DNA of 64,000 nt from Gracilaria domingensis. Its lineage: Eukaryota > Rhodophyta > Florideophyceae > Gracilariales > Gracilariaceae. Of the stretch, positions 35,098 to 45,700 are shown in pieces. Made by a program: the position numbers and the translations under genes. The notes below the pieces were generated by a model that saw nothing but the letters and a program-made list of their open reading frames with translations, made no database searches and was not told the origin of the DNA. Location of the stretch: contig VCMS01000197.1 of the NCBI GenBank assembly GCA_022539475.1, forward strand, positions 61,745 to 125,744, given 5' to 3'. The stretch's first letter is position 1. Each line of letters begins with the position of its first letter.

Positions 35098-35875
35098 TGA
35101 TGAAGGTTATAGCTGGAAAGGGAAGGTTGAGAGAAAGGATGGGGGGAATGAAGGGAAGCTCGCCAGCTCTGGCTCGGAATTTACTTGGAGGTGCTCGAGT
35201 CACCGCTTATATAGAACTACTTTGCGCAACCATCGCACAACTCCAACTCCCAGCAATACCTAAACCACTGGCTAGAGACACTCAATACTACCAATCATCT
35301 TCTAACATAACATGGTAACACTCCCACACTATCATGGCAGCTTACAACAACAAAGCACAACAGTGCCCAACAGTGCACAACAACTTACGTGCCTACACAT
35401 AACCATGACCATGCACAGATTCACATACTGCCAACACACTGTAATCCCTACACGACACCATAACAGTTACGTACAAGCTCACCAACAACACTTCACCACA
35501 AACTCACTCCAAGTCCTACGTCACCAACAACACCACACTGTAATCCTCTTGACACCGCATCAACTCTTCACCATAGTGCCCAAGTTACACCAAGCTGTCC
35601 TACATGTCCACGTACATACGTGTGTACCCTGTGCATCATGTACAGCATGCCTAGTGTACTAGCTACACACGTGTACCCCGGAAACAACCCTTTGGCGCCA
35701 CAACACTTGTACCAACCGCAATGCATATGACCATTTGCAGTAGCCAATCAGAGGCCCGTTTCACGTTGAGATTGCGCAGAGGCGCATATGCGCTTTTCCA
35801 ATGGCACCCTCCAAAACAGCCCATGCTCCCCAGCACTTTTGGTTTTCAGTGACAGCACAGGGTAAACATCCAACA
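35098..35875 (-). repeat. Copia LTR, inverted
   Basis: Starts TGATGAAGGTTATAGC and ends CATCCAACA; the reverse complement is the family LTR (778 bp), including the GCGCATATGCGC-type palindrome region near 35786. Confidence 0.88.
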
Positions 35876-35973
35876 AGCACCTCCAAGTAAATTCCGAGCC
35901 AGAGCTGGCGAACTTCCTTTCATTCCCCCCATCCTTTAACTCAACCTTCCCTTTCCAGCTATAACCTCCGTCA
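35876..35973 (+). repeat. Last ~98 bp of a copia LTR, forward
   Basis: AGCACCTCCAAGTAAATTCC to CCTCCGTCA repeats in direct sense the LTR end that stands inverted at 35098-35195, so the 876-bp block has ~98-bp inverted ends. LINE sequence follows at 35974. Confidence 0.85.
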
Positions 35974-37075
35974 AAATGGAGTTGATTGTAACTGAGATCA
36001 CCTTGTGCAGATGCGACAGGATGGATATTGGACGGTAGTTGGATGGAACCGAAATGTCACCTTTCTTGTATATGGGAGAGATACGCGTTTGTCGTAACGG
36101 TGTAGGTACGTAAGCAAGTCTTTCACATGCGCGCCACAGCTTCATAAGTGCCGCCAGGCACATGCAGGGACTCACCTGCAACATTTCAGACCCCACGTTA
36201 TCTCTTGCAATCGATCTGTTCTTCTTCGCATTCTTGATAGACGTTGTCAATTCACTCTCGAATGAGTCTGGAACATCGAATTTGGCCGCTTGCACACCGA
36301 ATTGAGGTCGCTTATACGCAGCAACGAAGGCTGCGTAGTCCTGTAGGTCTAAAGGATTTCCGCGTTCCAACCCATGTGCACTACGCTGCGATCATAACTT
36401 CATGTTCGAGTTGATTCGATTCACGGTTTCGGCTGCTGTTTCATCTTCGGTGATGTCAAGAAATTCCTCCAACACCTGTCTCTTCTACGTTTGATAACGC
36501 TGGTTTATTAATCGGTCGAGCACTTTATACACATTCCACATCTGAATGTTGCCACTCCGTTTCTATCGTCTGTAGTATCTTGATCGCATGCGGCTCAAAT
36601 GGTCCAAATTAGAGTCCCAGAAGAACCGATATCGATCAGGACGCATAGGTGATGAAGTTATCCACGTGGTTCTGAGTGTGTCCGCCAGTTGCGGACAGGC
36701 GTCTTCTAGGTCGGTTTCATTGCGTATGTTGTCAAAGCAGGCAGCCACACCGGATAGAGTTGACGCGTAATGCAGCTGAGCTCCTTCGATTCGTTCACTA
36801 CATTTGAGTTGTGCCCTCAAAATCTTCGGTTTTCGAGGAGCACACTGAGTGGTGCGAGAACAATATAAATAAATTGAATTTGATTCATAAAAGAAAAGAC
36901 TAAGTGGTGCGCCACTCAATGTCTGCAACAACCATGTTGTGATCGGAGACTGCATCCCAAGAACCATTCGTGGTGACCACATTGCGAACTGAAACCTGTT
37001 TCGAGATGAAGATATCCACTACACTTGAACCATTCGGGGTGTGAAATGTGCGCGTTAGTTTGGATGGGGCCTTCC
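35974..37075 (-). pseudogene. LINE (non-LTR retrotransposon) endonuclease/RT fragment
   Basis: Read on the minus strand. An endonuclease end with the SDHNMV motif (about 36985-36900, frame containing NGSWDAVSDHNMVVADIEW) is followed by a linker (36900-36563). After frame changes comes the RT N-terminus (36370-35990) with RISPIYKKGDISVPSNYRPI, a hallmark of LINE reverse transcriptases. The catalytic part of RT is missing because the copia LTR interrupts at 35973. Confidence 0.85.
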
Positions 37076-37099
37076 ATTGATGTTGATGTTTGGACTTGG

Positions 37100-37330
37100 T
37101 GGAGTGCCTGTCCTACCCCCAATGGTGGTCCAAGTACTTGGAATACAAAGTTGCAGGGGAGCATGGGCACTTTTGAGGACCTTCGTGCGAAAAGCGCATA
37201 TGCGCGTCTCCTCGAACCCAACGTGATACTGCAATATGATTGGACGCTGCAAATGTCTACATGCAATGTGATTGGTACATTTGGAGCGCGCTGTATGGCG
37301 CGGTATGCGCAGATACTACAAGTGGTGCGC
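37100..37330 (+). repeat. Old, diverged relative of the copia LTR (U3 part)
   Basis: GGGAGCATGGGC, then AAAAGCGCATATGCGC (about 37190-37206), CAACGTGATACTGCA, TGATTGGACGCTGCAAATG and GTGATTGGTACA follow the same order and spacing as the U3 of the younger copia LTRs, but with many substitutions. It lies about 570 bp upstream of the gene at 37901. Boundaries are approximate. Confidence 0.65.
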
Positions 37331-37791
37331 TGTGATTGTCTGGAGTCTGCAGGGAGTGGCAAGTTATGCAGTAGCAGAGTATCTGCGAATGCAGGCCAAA
37401 TAGGCAGGTTGCACGGAATGTATGATTCTGGGCTGTTATGAAGGGTTTTGGAGCGAATGCGCGATTCTGAGGCGGTGTCCAAACAGGCGAGAACGTGAAC
37501 GTGAACGTGTTTTGATTGGTAAGAACAGCGCTCAGCGCCGAGGTCCGATGACCACCGTGAACGTCCGCGTTTGGATTTCAAAAGGTCCAGATTCTTTACA
37601 GTAGATATCTCGGCAAACAGTAAACAACCACTTGTCAATTGCATTCCCTTTCAATTCAAAAGCGGACCACGGTCAAACTGCACACAACAAGATGCAGACT
37701 ACACCATTCGGCCGTAACGAAACCAGGTGCCGTGACGAGATACGATATGCTCTCTAGGCTTCGAATATTCCAAATTCAAAACTTGCCGGAG

Positions 37792-37886
37792 TATAAATCC
37801 TTACCCTAATAATGCGTACCTCGACGCCCCTCTTCTGTTCTCTCGATCTGCTCACATCCTGAACCATCGACCAGACTTCTCATTGC
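37792..37886 (+). promoter_or_regulatory. Putative promoter of the 37901 gene
   Basis: TATAAA at 37792-37797, and TCTCATTGCA at 37878-37887, like the TCATT initiator of oomycete genes. The ATG at 37901 follows an A-rich CAAACAAAAACC. The initiator rather than the TATA is at a natural distance from the ATG. Confidence 0.4.
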
Positions 37887-37900
37887 ACCAAACAAAAACC

Positions 37901-39436
37901 ATGCCGCCTAATGTTCCGCGGAGCTCTCCACCTCTTCGGAGAAGCCCACGCAAACATCAATCATCATTATGCCGCGAAAGTAGTGAGAACGCACTGGATA
38001 CCAACGACAAAGCATGCCACCATGACAATGATGCCTCACAGAAAACCTCGATACATCCCAAACACCTGCCATGCTCTTCCGAACTTACCGTCTGCCCCTA
38101 TAACGACCCCGACTTTCGCGAAATGAATCGCATGCGGATTTTGTATTGTTTTCTTATGAACAAAACTGTCAAGATCCTACGGAAGAAGCCGTTCAAACTT
38201 TCCGTGCATAATAGAAAGCATACACAGCTTATTGCGCAACTTATATTGTTCTTGCACTTGAAAAGCCTGGAAGACGTTAGCATCAGAGATTGCTTGTCCC
38301 TAAATGAGGAGTTGAAAGACTTTTGGACGCACGAGCAAGGTGTCATACCACGAATTGAGACAATTTCTAAGTTACCCTCCGTTGGCGATTTTATTGAGAT
38401 GCTTCACCCCACTGACAGGGACCTCGTTATTCACACAATCACGGCGTTCGAGAAGGCCGAAAATCCTTCTTCCTTTCCGTTTTCTGCAGAAATTGAGCTC
38501 CCTAATGATGCGTCGTTCAGTCTGAATGAATTCGCTAGATTGTGCGTTATTCTTCGAGACGACGAGCTAGCTAAGAACGCGTTGGTCAAAGCTACGGAAG
38601 GGAATCTATCGAGATTAGAACTGGATTCTAATGTTACAATGGAATCGCTTTGGCTAACTATGGCTAAGCGCTTTAATGATAGGACAGTAGATTCGAATTG
38701 TAATTTCATCGGTCGACTGGAAGTAGATTCAAATGAGCGCCCCCCCTGCTCCCGCAGTGCGTCTCTCTTGAAGAGACAGTATGACGGCGTGAGAAAAGTG
38801 GTGACTGAGGTCAGAGCTAATTGGTCTAAATCTGGGCAGAATAACCAGGAGAACATTTCGCAGTTTCTGAAGAGAACCCCGGTGGGAGCACTTAATGCAG
38901 AATCTAAGCGAGCCTATGTTTTTTTTATAGTGACGCGAATTGGTACGGCTGATGAGTGCGAAGATTTGCTTGACATTACGTGTAAGCTCATTGCTGGAGA
39001 GGACGGTGGTGTGGAGGAAGAAATTTTGGGTGGTGCGGAACGTAATGAAGCATTTGCTGCTGAGAAGAGAAGGAGCTCAAGCGGACGCAACAGTGGTAGC
39101 TACAAGCATTTGGACAATATGTCTAGGCATGTCAGTCGCTCAAATCAGATCTCCGAAGAGCAGACGGCGCTTTTGAAGAAACATATTCAGCTCGAGGAGA
39201 TGAAAATGAGCGGCCCAAGTTAAGCACCGCAGCAGAAGCAAAGGCATGCCGTGGCTCACCAGATTGAGATGATGAAAAACCTGGCAGAAAGCTCTGTGCA
39301 ACTTAAACGAGTTCGAGATTTGCACGACGAAGATCTGGGTCAAGTGTTTCTTAAAACGCACAACAACCTCTTGAAGAGGTACAAGCGAACATTCGAAGAC
39401 GATGGTGACAATAACGATCCTGGTACTGTTCTCTAG
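37901..39436 (+). CDS. Unknown protein, 440 aa to first stop, same frame continues to 39436
   Basis: I do not recognise the family. ATG 37901 (MPPNVPRSSPPLRRSPRK) is chosen over the longer frame from 37883 because that has no ATG; its context ACCATGCCG is favourable. The N-terminus (about 75 residues) is Pro/Ser/His-rich and disordered. Residues about 85-190 look like an alpha-helical domain. The stretch LWLTMAKRFND, then SASLLKRQYDGVRKVV and ANWSKSG (about 247-315), has the spacing of a Myb/SANT or trihelix-like DNA-binding helix bundle, a weak inference. The frame stops at TAA 39221-39223, then stays open in phase for 70 more codons (QRHAVAHQIEMMKNLAESS...), strongly coiled-coil, to TAG 39434-39436. 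The stop therefore looks like a premature mutation or a leaky stop. Confidence 0.65.
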
Positions 39437-39894
39437 GTTCGTTATTTTATGTGATTGTGGCGATAGTCGATTTTCGCCGGGTGGTGGTGGGACTTGATCA
39501 CATATCATTGCTTGCGTTGGACGCCTGGGAAGGCTACATTTACGTTCTATATATATGTGCCATATGAATCTACTTAAAAGTGTTCTTGTTGTGTCTGAAA
39601 TGCTTCTACTCCGCTACCGCAATTCGAGCTTGCACTCCCGCCCTTCCAGTGTGTGTTTTCAATACGCATTGAGCGTTTCATGTAGGAGCGCATGGGCTTC
39701 CTTGTTGTTTCTGAAAAATCGCAGGAACTCTGCGAAGCCATTGAAGAAAGGCGCGACAAGTCTCGGATTCGTCGCGGTCGCGGTTCGTGTCGGGCGGCGG
39801 AATAAATGAACTGAGCAGTGATGGAGGACGAAAGAGGGAGAAAGATAAACGTCGGGCAGCTCGGTGCGACGCTCGCAGGCTAGCGTGCACCTCA
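39437..39894. other. No assignable gene
   Basis: 3' flank of the 37901 gene. Short frames only on either strand; the minus strand downstream of the PLAT remnant is open but has no recognisable motif. Confidence 0.4.
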
Positions 39895-40330
39895 AGCTGC
39901 GGTTTGAGTTCAATAGGGTTTCCAACATCACGCGTGAGCCAAGTAGGACAGATAAAGTTCCATGTCCGATAAATTGAGAGATCAGGGACAATTAGGCGGT
40001 CAGGCTTCCAGGCGGGGCGGTGGACTTCTCATGCGGGTCATGGCGGATGGACATTTTGGTGAGATTGTCAGAAAAGGTGTCCTCTAACGAAAAGCTGCGG
40101 ATGGAACCGGCGGGGAATGTGTGGAACGCGGGCTCGTTGGGCGAGGGGCCAGAGCAAAGCAGCACCTATTCGGTCGGCTTCAGGCGCCCAGCAGCTTCAA
40201 GTGCACATGGCGGTCAGTGCCAGCCAATTTGGACACGGCGACGGAGATGTTAAGGTAGTAGGAGACGCGCGGCGGGTGGAAGCCAGATGGTAGAGGGACG
40301 CGCATAGCTCGAGCGAATCATTCATGATGA
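39895..40330 (-). pseudogene. PLAT/LH2-domain pseudogene fragment
   Basis: PLAT domains are beta-sandwiches found in lipoxygenases and polycystins. On the minus strand three consecutive blocks in different frames reproduce the domain. The first is VSYYLNISVAVSK, then GTDRHVHLKLLGA (about 40270-40187). The second is AGSIRSFSLEDTFSDNLTKM, then IRHD (about 40125-40040), fitting the family's G-x-F...L..I.I.HD run. The third is PAWKPDRLIV and TWNFICPTWLTRD (about 40018-39930), fitting the W...V and W.F....WL end. Two frameshifts and a stop separate them. The fragment is cut just upstream by a copia LTR. Confidence 0.55.
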
Positions 40331-40435
40331 AGGCAGGGTGGCGCAGATCATCGGGTGAAGGCAGCGCGGCGGAGCGACGCAGAAGACCAGCGAAAGAGTG
40401 GTGGTGCGTCAGACGCACGGGCGTGGGTGATTTGG

Positions 40436-41211
40436 TGTTGGATGTTGACCTGTGCTGTCACTGAAAAGCAAAAGTGCTGGAGAGCATGGGCTGTTTTGGA
40501 GGGTGCCGTTGGAAAAGCGCATATGTGCCTCTGCGCAAACTCAACGTGAAACGGGATTCTGATTGGCTACTGCAAATGGTCATATGCATTGTGGTTCGTA
40601 CAAGTGTTGTGGCGCTAATGGGTTGTTTCCGGCACACACGTGTGTAGCTAGTACACTAGGCATACTGTACATGATGCACAGGGTACACACGTATGTACGT
40701 GGACATGTAGGACAGCTTGGTGTAACTTGGGCACTATGGTGAAGAGTTGATGCGCTGTCAAGAGGATCACAGTGTGGTGTTGTTGGTGACGTAGGACTTG
40801 GAGTGAGTTTGTGGTGAAGTGTTGTTGGTGAGCTTGTACGTAACTGTTATGGTGTCGTGTAGGGATTACAGTGTGTTGGCACTATGTGAATCTGTGCATG
40901 GTCATGGTTATGTGTAGGCACGTAAGTTGTTGTGCACTGTTGTGCACTGTTGTGCTTTGTTGTTGTAGGCTGCCATGATAGTGTGGTAGTGTTACCATGT
41001 TATGTTAGAAGATGATTGGTAGTATTGAGTGTCTTTAGCTGGTGGTTTAGGTATTGCTTGGAGTTGGAGGTTTGCGATGGTTGCGCAAAGTAGTTCTATA
41101 TAAGCGGTGACTCGAGCACCTCCAAGTAAATTCCGAGCCAGAGCTGGCGAACTTCCTTTCATTCCCCCATCCTTTCCCTCAACCTTCCCTTTCCAGCTAT
41201 AACCTCCATCA
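40436..41211 (+). repeat. 5' LTR of copy B (776 bp)
   Basis: TGTTGGATG start and CCATCA end. U3 contains the perfect palindrome GCGCATATGYGC-type element (GCGCATATGTGC in this copy, one base off the consensus), an ATTGG (reverse CCAAT) motif, CACGTGTG, and TGTTGTGCAC short tandem repeats near 40930. Confidence 0.9.
41097..41104 (+). promoter_or_regulatory. LTR TATA box
   Basis: TATATAAG about 107 bp before the LTR end. It recurs at 47093 and, in the corresponding place, in every other LTR of the family. A pyrimidine-rich TTTCATTCCCCC downstream may hold the start site. It drives the genomic RNA. Confidence 0.6.
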
Positions 41212-41226
41212 GGTTATGGGCCCAGC
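41212..41226 (+). other. Primer binding site: half tRNA-iMet type
   Basis: GGTTATGGGCCCAGC follows the LTR end directly. Its complement GCTGGGCCCATAACC is the anticodon arm of initiator tRNA-Met, not the 3' CCA end. Drosophila copia is known to prime with a 5' fragment of this tRNA cut in the anticodon loop. The same site occurs at 49922-49936 (one change) and on the minus strand at 56401-56415. Confidence 0.85.
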
Positions 41227-41297
41227 CCCGCTGACCTCTGCCGTTATCGTTTGTCTATCGCCGCTCTCCCTCACCGCCGTTCACCCGCTTCGCTGTG

Positions 41298-41639
41298 TCG
41301 GATACTCAAGTCCCACATCATCAACAAGTACCTGTAAACCAGATGACGTCAGTCACACAGCTGCAAAATGTTCCATTCATCCATACACACACACGTGCAT
41401 GTAGCACAACCCAAACATGATGTAAACTTCACAACACTGACAGTGCTGCAACCTGTACCATGTGTTCACATACATAGCCTTGCACCTGTACTTCATGACC
41501 ACTGTACAACCTGTCATCGTTGTACCTTGTGGTCATCCCAGCTGAACGCCAGCATTCCAGTGTAGTCATAAACGTTCAACCCATACTGTGTATACCACAC
41601 AGCAACATAGTATACCAAACAGAACAACATCAATCTCAG
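41298..41639 (-). repeat. Fragment of LTR type 2 captured in copy B leader
   Basis: Matches about 50587-50930 (GGATACTCAAGTCCCACATC to CATCAATCTCAG). Copy C's leader lacks it and reads straight through, so it is an addition accompanied by loss of leader sequence. Confidence 0.8.
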
Positions 41640-42470
41640 CGTTCCTCCCTGAGAGCGTTGTGGTGGTAGTGGTTCGACGTTGATTCTCTATCGTGATTGT
41701 GTTTGGGCGCTGGTTGTTGCTCGTGTTGTCGATCGCTATCCGTTTCGTTTGGTCTCCCTACGTCGTATTGTTGGGATCCCCGCGTCGTGTTGCGGGTTCT
41801 GATCCGAGAGGTTGAGGACCGTTCGTTGTTGAAGTCTGTGCACTGCGTGTGTGCTCAGCAGTTGTTGAAGTCTGTGCACTGTGTATGCTCAGCGTTTGGG
41901 GTTGTCATCTGAGGTCCAGCGACGAGCGGTTGATCCGAGCAATCGGGGACGTTAGTCTGGCGGCTTGAACCAAAGCGGACGTGCTGTCTAGCGGGCTCCC
42001 ACCGGTCCTTTGGGGCGGATAACGGTTTCGGTCGGAAGACCTGGTAGTACCGCGAGTGCTGAAGTGGACGGGGTGCCGTGACGCACTGTTGGACTTGGGT
42101 GGCTCACCTTTGTTGTTGTTGTTGTTGTTGACCTGACTTTGTGTCGGGTTCTTGATCTGTGGTGAAGGCAAACCGAAACGAGCTTTTGATTCGTGCAACC
42201 TCGGTTGAGCGGGGAGGCGACGTACCGAAGGCTGACCTCCTTTTCAGGATCAGGCCGCGTGTGGGCATTATTGTCTGCTCGTTAGGAGCGTACCTTGGTT
42301 TGTCATAGTAGCTGCAGTTTCGAGGTCGCGCAAGTTCTTGCAAGAGGCCAGATTGGGTTAAGTGGTGAAGACATATCTTTGGTCATTAACCATTCCTTGG
42401 ACGCCTCGTAGAGAGCAACGCGCCTTCTCCTGGAACGCAGGAGGAGGTAGACTGCAGAAGTCGTTTCCTA

Positions 42471-42506
42471 CCCGGAGGGTCTCCGGGGGTCAGGGGTCCG
42501 ATCCCC
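42471..42506 (+). other. Overlapping GC hairpins in copia leader
   Basis: CCCGGAG-GGT-CTCCGGG (42471-42487), and GGGGGTC, loop AGGGGTCC, GATCCCC (42485-42506). The two share GGG, so they compete. In the diverged leader at 58806-58827 (minus) the second stem is GGGAGTC/GACTCCC: one pair changed on both sides (G-C to A-U) and a G-U became G-C. Paired change supports a real RNA structure, perhaps for packaging or translation. Confidence 0.5.
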
Positions 42507-42549
42507 TAGGGTACTGGGAATTTAGTTCCTGCCAGTGGTCCCGACTATT

Positions 42550-42670
42550 GAAGTTTTTGTTGTTGTTGTTGTTGTTGTTTGCCGTTGTTGTTTGCTGCTG
42601 TTGTTTGCTGCTGTTGTTTACTGCTGTTGTTTGCTGTCGTTGTTTGCTGTCGTTGTTTGCCGTTGCTGTC
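42550..42670 (+). repeat. TTG-rich tandem repeat before gag
   Basis: GTTG repeats followed by five to six copies of a 15-base unit close to TTGTTTGCTGCTGTTG, ending about 50 bp before the gag ATG (42720). Apparent Leu/Val/Cys reading frames here are low-complexity artefacts. Confidence 0.8.
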
Positions 42671-42719
42671 TACCTGCCGCCGCCGTATTTGATTTGCTCC
42701 GCTGTTTCCTTCTGACAAC

Positions 42720-45700
42720 ATGGATTCGTTCAGTGGGCTCAAGATCGAGAAGTTGGGTGAGGATAACTTCCACACATGGAAGCAGAAGATTCAGTACGTA
42801 CTTGCACTGAAAGACCTCAAGAACCATCTCACCACTTCTGCACCCACCGATGAAGAGGAACTGGCGTAATGGCAAATTCAAGAGGAAAGGGCTAGAGCGA
42901 TCATTGGACTCACGCTTGCCGACGAGCACTTGGATCACATTCGTGACATTGACACTGCTGCTGACGCATGGAAGGCCATCTGCAATGTGTTCCAACGCAA
43001 GACTCTTCTGAACCGAATCAACGTCAGACGTGCTTTCTACTCTGTCAAGATGCGCGAGGACGAGAAGATGTTGCAATTCATCAATCGTGTTCGGCACTTG
43101 GCCTCCGACCTCAAGAGTATGGACGTCAACGTTGAAGAAGAGGACATTGCCATGGCCGCTCTATGTGGACTTCCGGAACGTTTTGAGCACCTCATTGTTG
43201 CAATTGACACCACGGTCGGAGATCGCGAACTCACCATGGAGTCTGTTGCAAGAAGAGCAACGTATGAGTGATCGTGCCAAGGAGGAGTCCGGTGGGGATG
43301 CAGCACTCGTGGGACGCCAGTTTCGTAGGAAGTCATTGAAGTCGGTTGTGTGTTACTATTGTGGCATAAAGGGTCATATCCAGAAGAACTGTTTCAAGAA
43401 GCAACGTGTTGGGGCTAACAAGGATCAGATCGATGCTGCTCACCCAAGTGTACATACCGCGCTCATCAATGAGCAAGGTACGGGCGGCAGCGATTCTGAC
43501 TTTGTATGCCTCATTGCGAATGGTGCCGACAAGGCCACTAACAGTGACTGGATTGCTGACTCTGGAGCTACTGCGCACATGACTTATGATGACTCAATGT
43601 TCCAAACGTATGAGACAAAGGTGTCGTCGGGTGTGAGTATCGGCAATGATTCCAAGTTGCAGTCTGTTGGTCACGGAAGTGTGGAGCTCGATCTGACAGT
43701 TGAAGGGTCCAAGCGTAAGTGCAAGTTGAAACAGGTGGTACACGTGCCCAACTTTCGGTACCACTTGTTGTCTGTGTCACAGATTTGTGGTCTGGGCTGC
43801 ACGGTAGTGTTTGACAAAGAAAAGGTATGTGTGTACAAGAGGTCAAAAGTGGTTGCCGTCGGGCGACGCGTCAAAGACCTGTACTACCTTTGCACTGCTG
43901 CAGAACAGCTCACGGACACAGACAGTGCGCTTGTGTCAGACTTTTCTCTTTGGCATGCTGTAATGGCTCATGTGAATGTGGAACGCATCAAGCAGATGGC
44001 TCGAAATGGCGTTGTGTCGGGTCTGAATGTGGATGTTGTTCAGAAGGTGGATGTGTGTGGCTCATGTGTAGTGGGGAAAGCAACCCGTGCTCCGACTCCC
44101 AAGCAAGGAGCGGAACGAGCTGAACACGTACTGGACCTGGTACAATCCGATATTTCGGGTCCAGTGAACGTGAAGTCCTTGGGAGGCTCGCACTACTTTG
44201 TCACATTCATCGATGACCACAGCCGCCACTGCTTTCTGTACATGCTCAAGACGAAGGATGAGATGTTCCGGATGTTCATCAAGTGGCTCACGCTTGTGGA
44301 GAACCAGATGGGCAGGAAGGTGCTTACCATCACCGCTCGTAAAAGTGTGCTGCGTGCTTTGCGCACAGACAACGGTGGTGAGTACCTGTCCAATCGGTTC
44401 TCCGAGAAACTGGAGCAGTACGGTATTGAGCATCAGCGAACTGTGCCTTGCAATCTACAGCAGAACGGAAGGAGGTGATTGTGTCACGAGATGTGAGGTT
44501 TGACGAGTGCTCTTGAACTGAAAGTGACGAGCACCCTGAATACGAGGACTATGCAGAAGTCGACTTGGTCGACAAGTCGGGAGCTGCTGAAGCCTCGACC
44601 TCTGACACATCAACGGATGATTCTGAAGATGACCCTTCTGCACCAGCTTCTCACGAGAGTACCACGAATGCCAGTACGGATGAATACAACACACCAGACA
44701 CACATGATGAGCCGGGAGTGACGGAGACGCAGCCTCTTCGTAGATCCACACGTCAAAGAAAGACGCCATCCTCATGGTGGCGTGGTGCCAGTGCTTTCCT
44801 TACAGCCAGTGATGATACTGCTTCGTCGTAAGATGACGCAGTGTCACGTCCTGATTCCGAAGCTTGGAAGAAGGCGATGAAGAGTGAGTATGAATCGTTG
44901 ATGGAGCACGACAGGTGGGATCTAGTGCCAAGGCCAGCAGAGAGCAACGTGATTTCGTCCAAGTGGGTGTATGTACAGAAGTATGAGGCTTCGTCATCTG
45001 GTGAAGCGACAGTGCGTTACAAGGCTCGTGTGGTTGCAAGAGGCTTCCTGCAGATCGAGGGTGTGGACTTCTCAGAGACGTATGCACCTGTGGTGAAGTT
45101 TACCTCCATCAGAATGATCTTGTCTGTGACTGCCGTACGAGACTTTCACTTGCACCAGATGGATGTGAAGACTGCCTTTCTGAACGGTGACCTTGACGAG
45201 ACAGTGTACATGGAGCAGCCAATGGGGTTCACACAGCAGGGAAAGGAGGACTTGGTGTGCCGACTGAAGAAAGCGATCTATGGGCTTAGACAAGCACCAA
45301 AACGGTGGCACGCCAAGATATATGCCTTCCTTGTTGGTGAAATGCACCTCAAGCCGAATGACGCAGACGAGTGTGTCTACACCGGGATCATACTAGGTTT
45401 CTTGGTTATCATTGCTCTGTATGTTGACGACTTGCTGATTGCGAGTCCGAGCATGAAAACCGTGGAACGTGTGAAGGCAGAGCTGTCAAGTCGTTTCCGC
45501 ATGAAGGACCTCAAAGAAGCTCGCATGGTTCTTGGATTTGAAATCCATCGAGACAGAACCAAGCGAGAGCTGTACTTGACTCAGTCAGCGTACACGAACA
45601 AGGTTCTGGAGCGATTTGGCATGCAGCTGTCGAAACCTGTTGACACTCCTATGGAGTGCGGTGTGGACTTGTCTGTTGACGAGGAAGTGCTCACGCATAT

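Larger units (their letters stand above)
41227..42719 (+). other. Copia leader (about 1.5 kb, non-coding)
   Basis: No long frame. It contains an LTR-type-2 fragment (41298-41639), a direct repeat of about 33 bp near 41825-41895 (GTTGAAGTCTGTGCACTG twice), GC hairpins (42471-42506), an acceptor-like CCTGCCAG (42528-42535) and TTG-rich tandem repeats up to the gag ATG. Parts are shared with 55689-56400 and 58781-59164 (both minus) and 34988-35097. Confidence 0.75.

Noticed and set aside
35098-35973. Transposon with terminal inverted repeats
   Set aside because: The inverted ends are fully explained by an inverted copia LTR next to a forward LTR fragment.
36916-37644. 242-codon minus-strand frame
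   Set aside because: It crosses from LINE into the old LTR-like sequence, so it is a composite of unrelated pieces.
42535-42810. Leu/Val/Cys-rich frames suggesting a membrane protein
   Set aside because: They are translations of the TTG-type tandem repeat.
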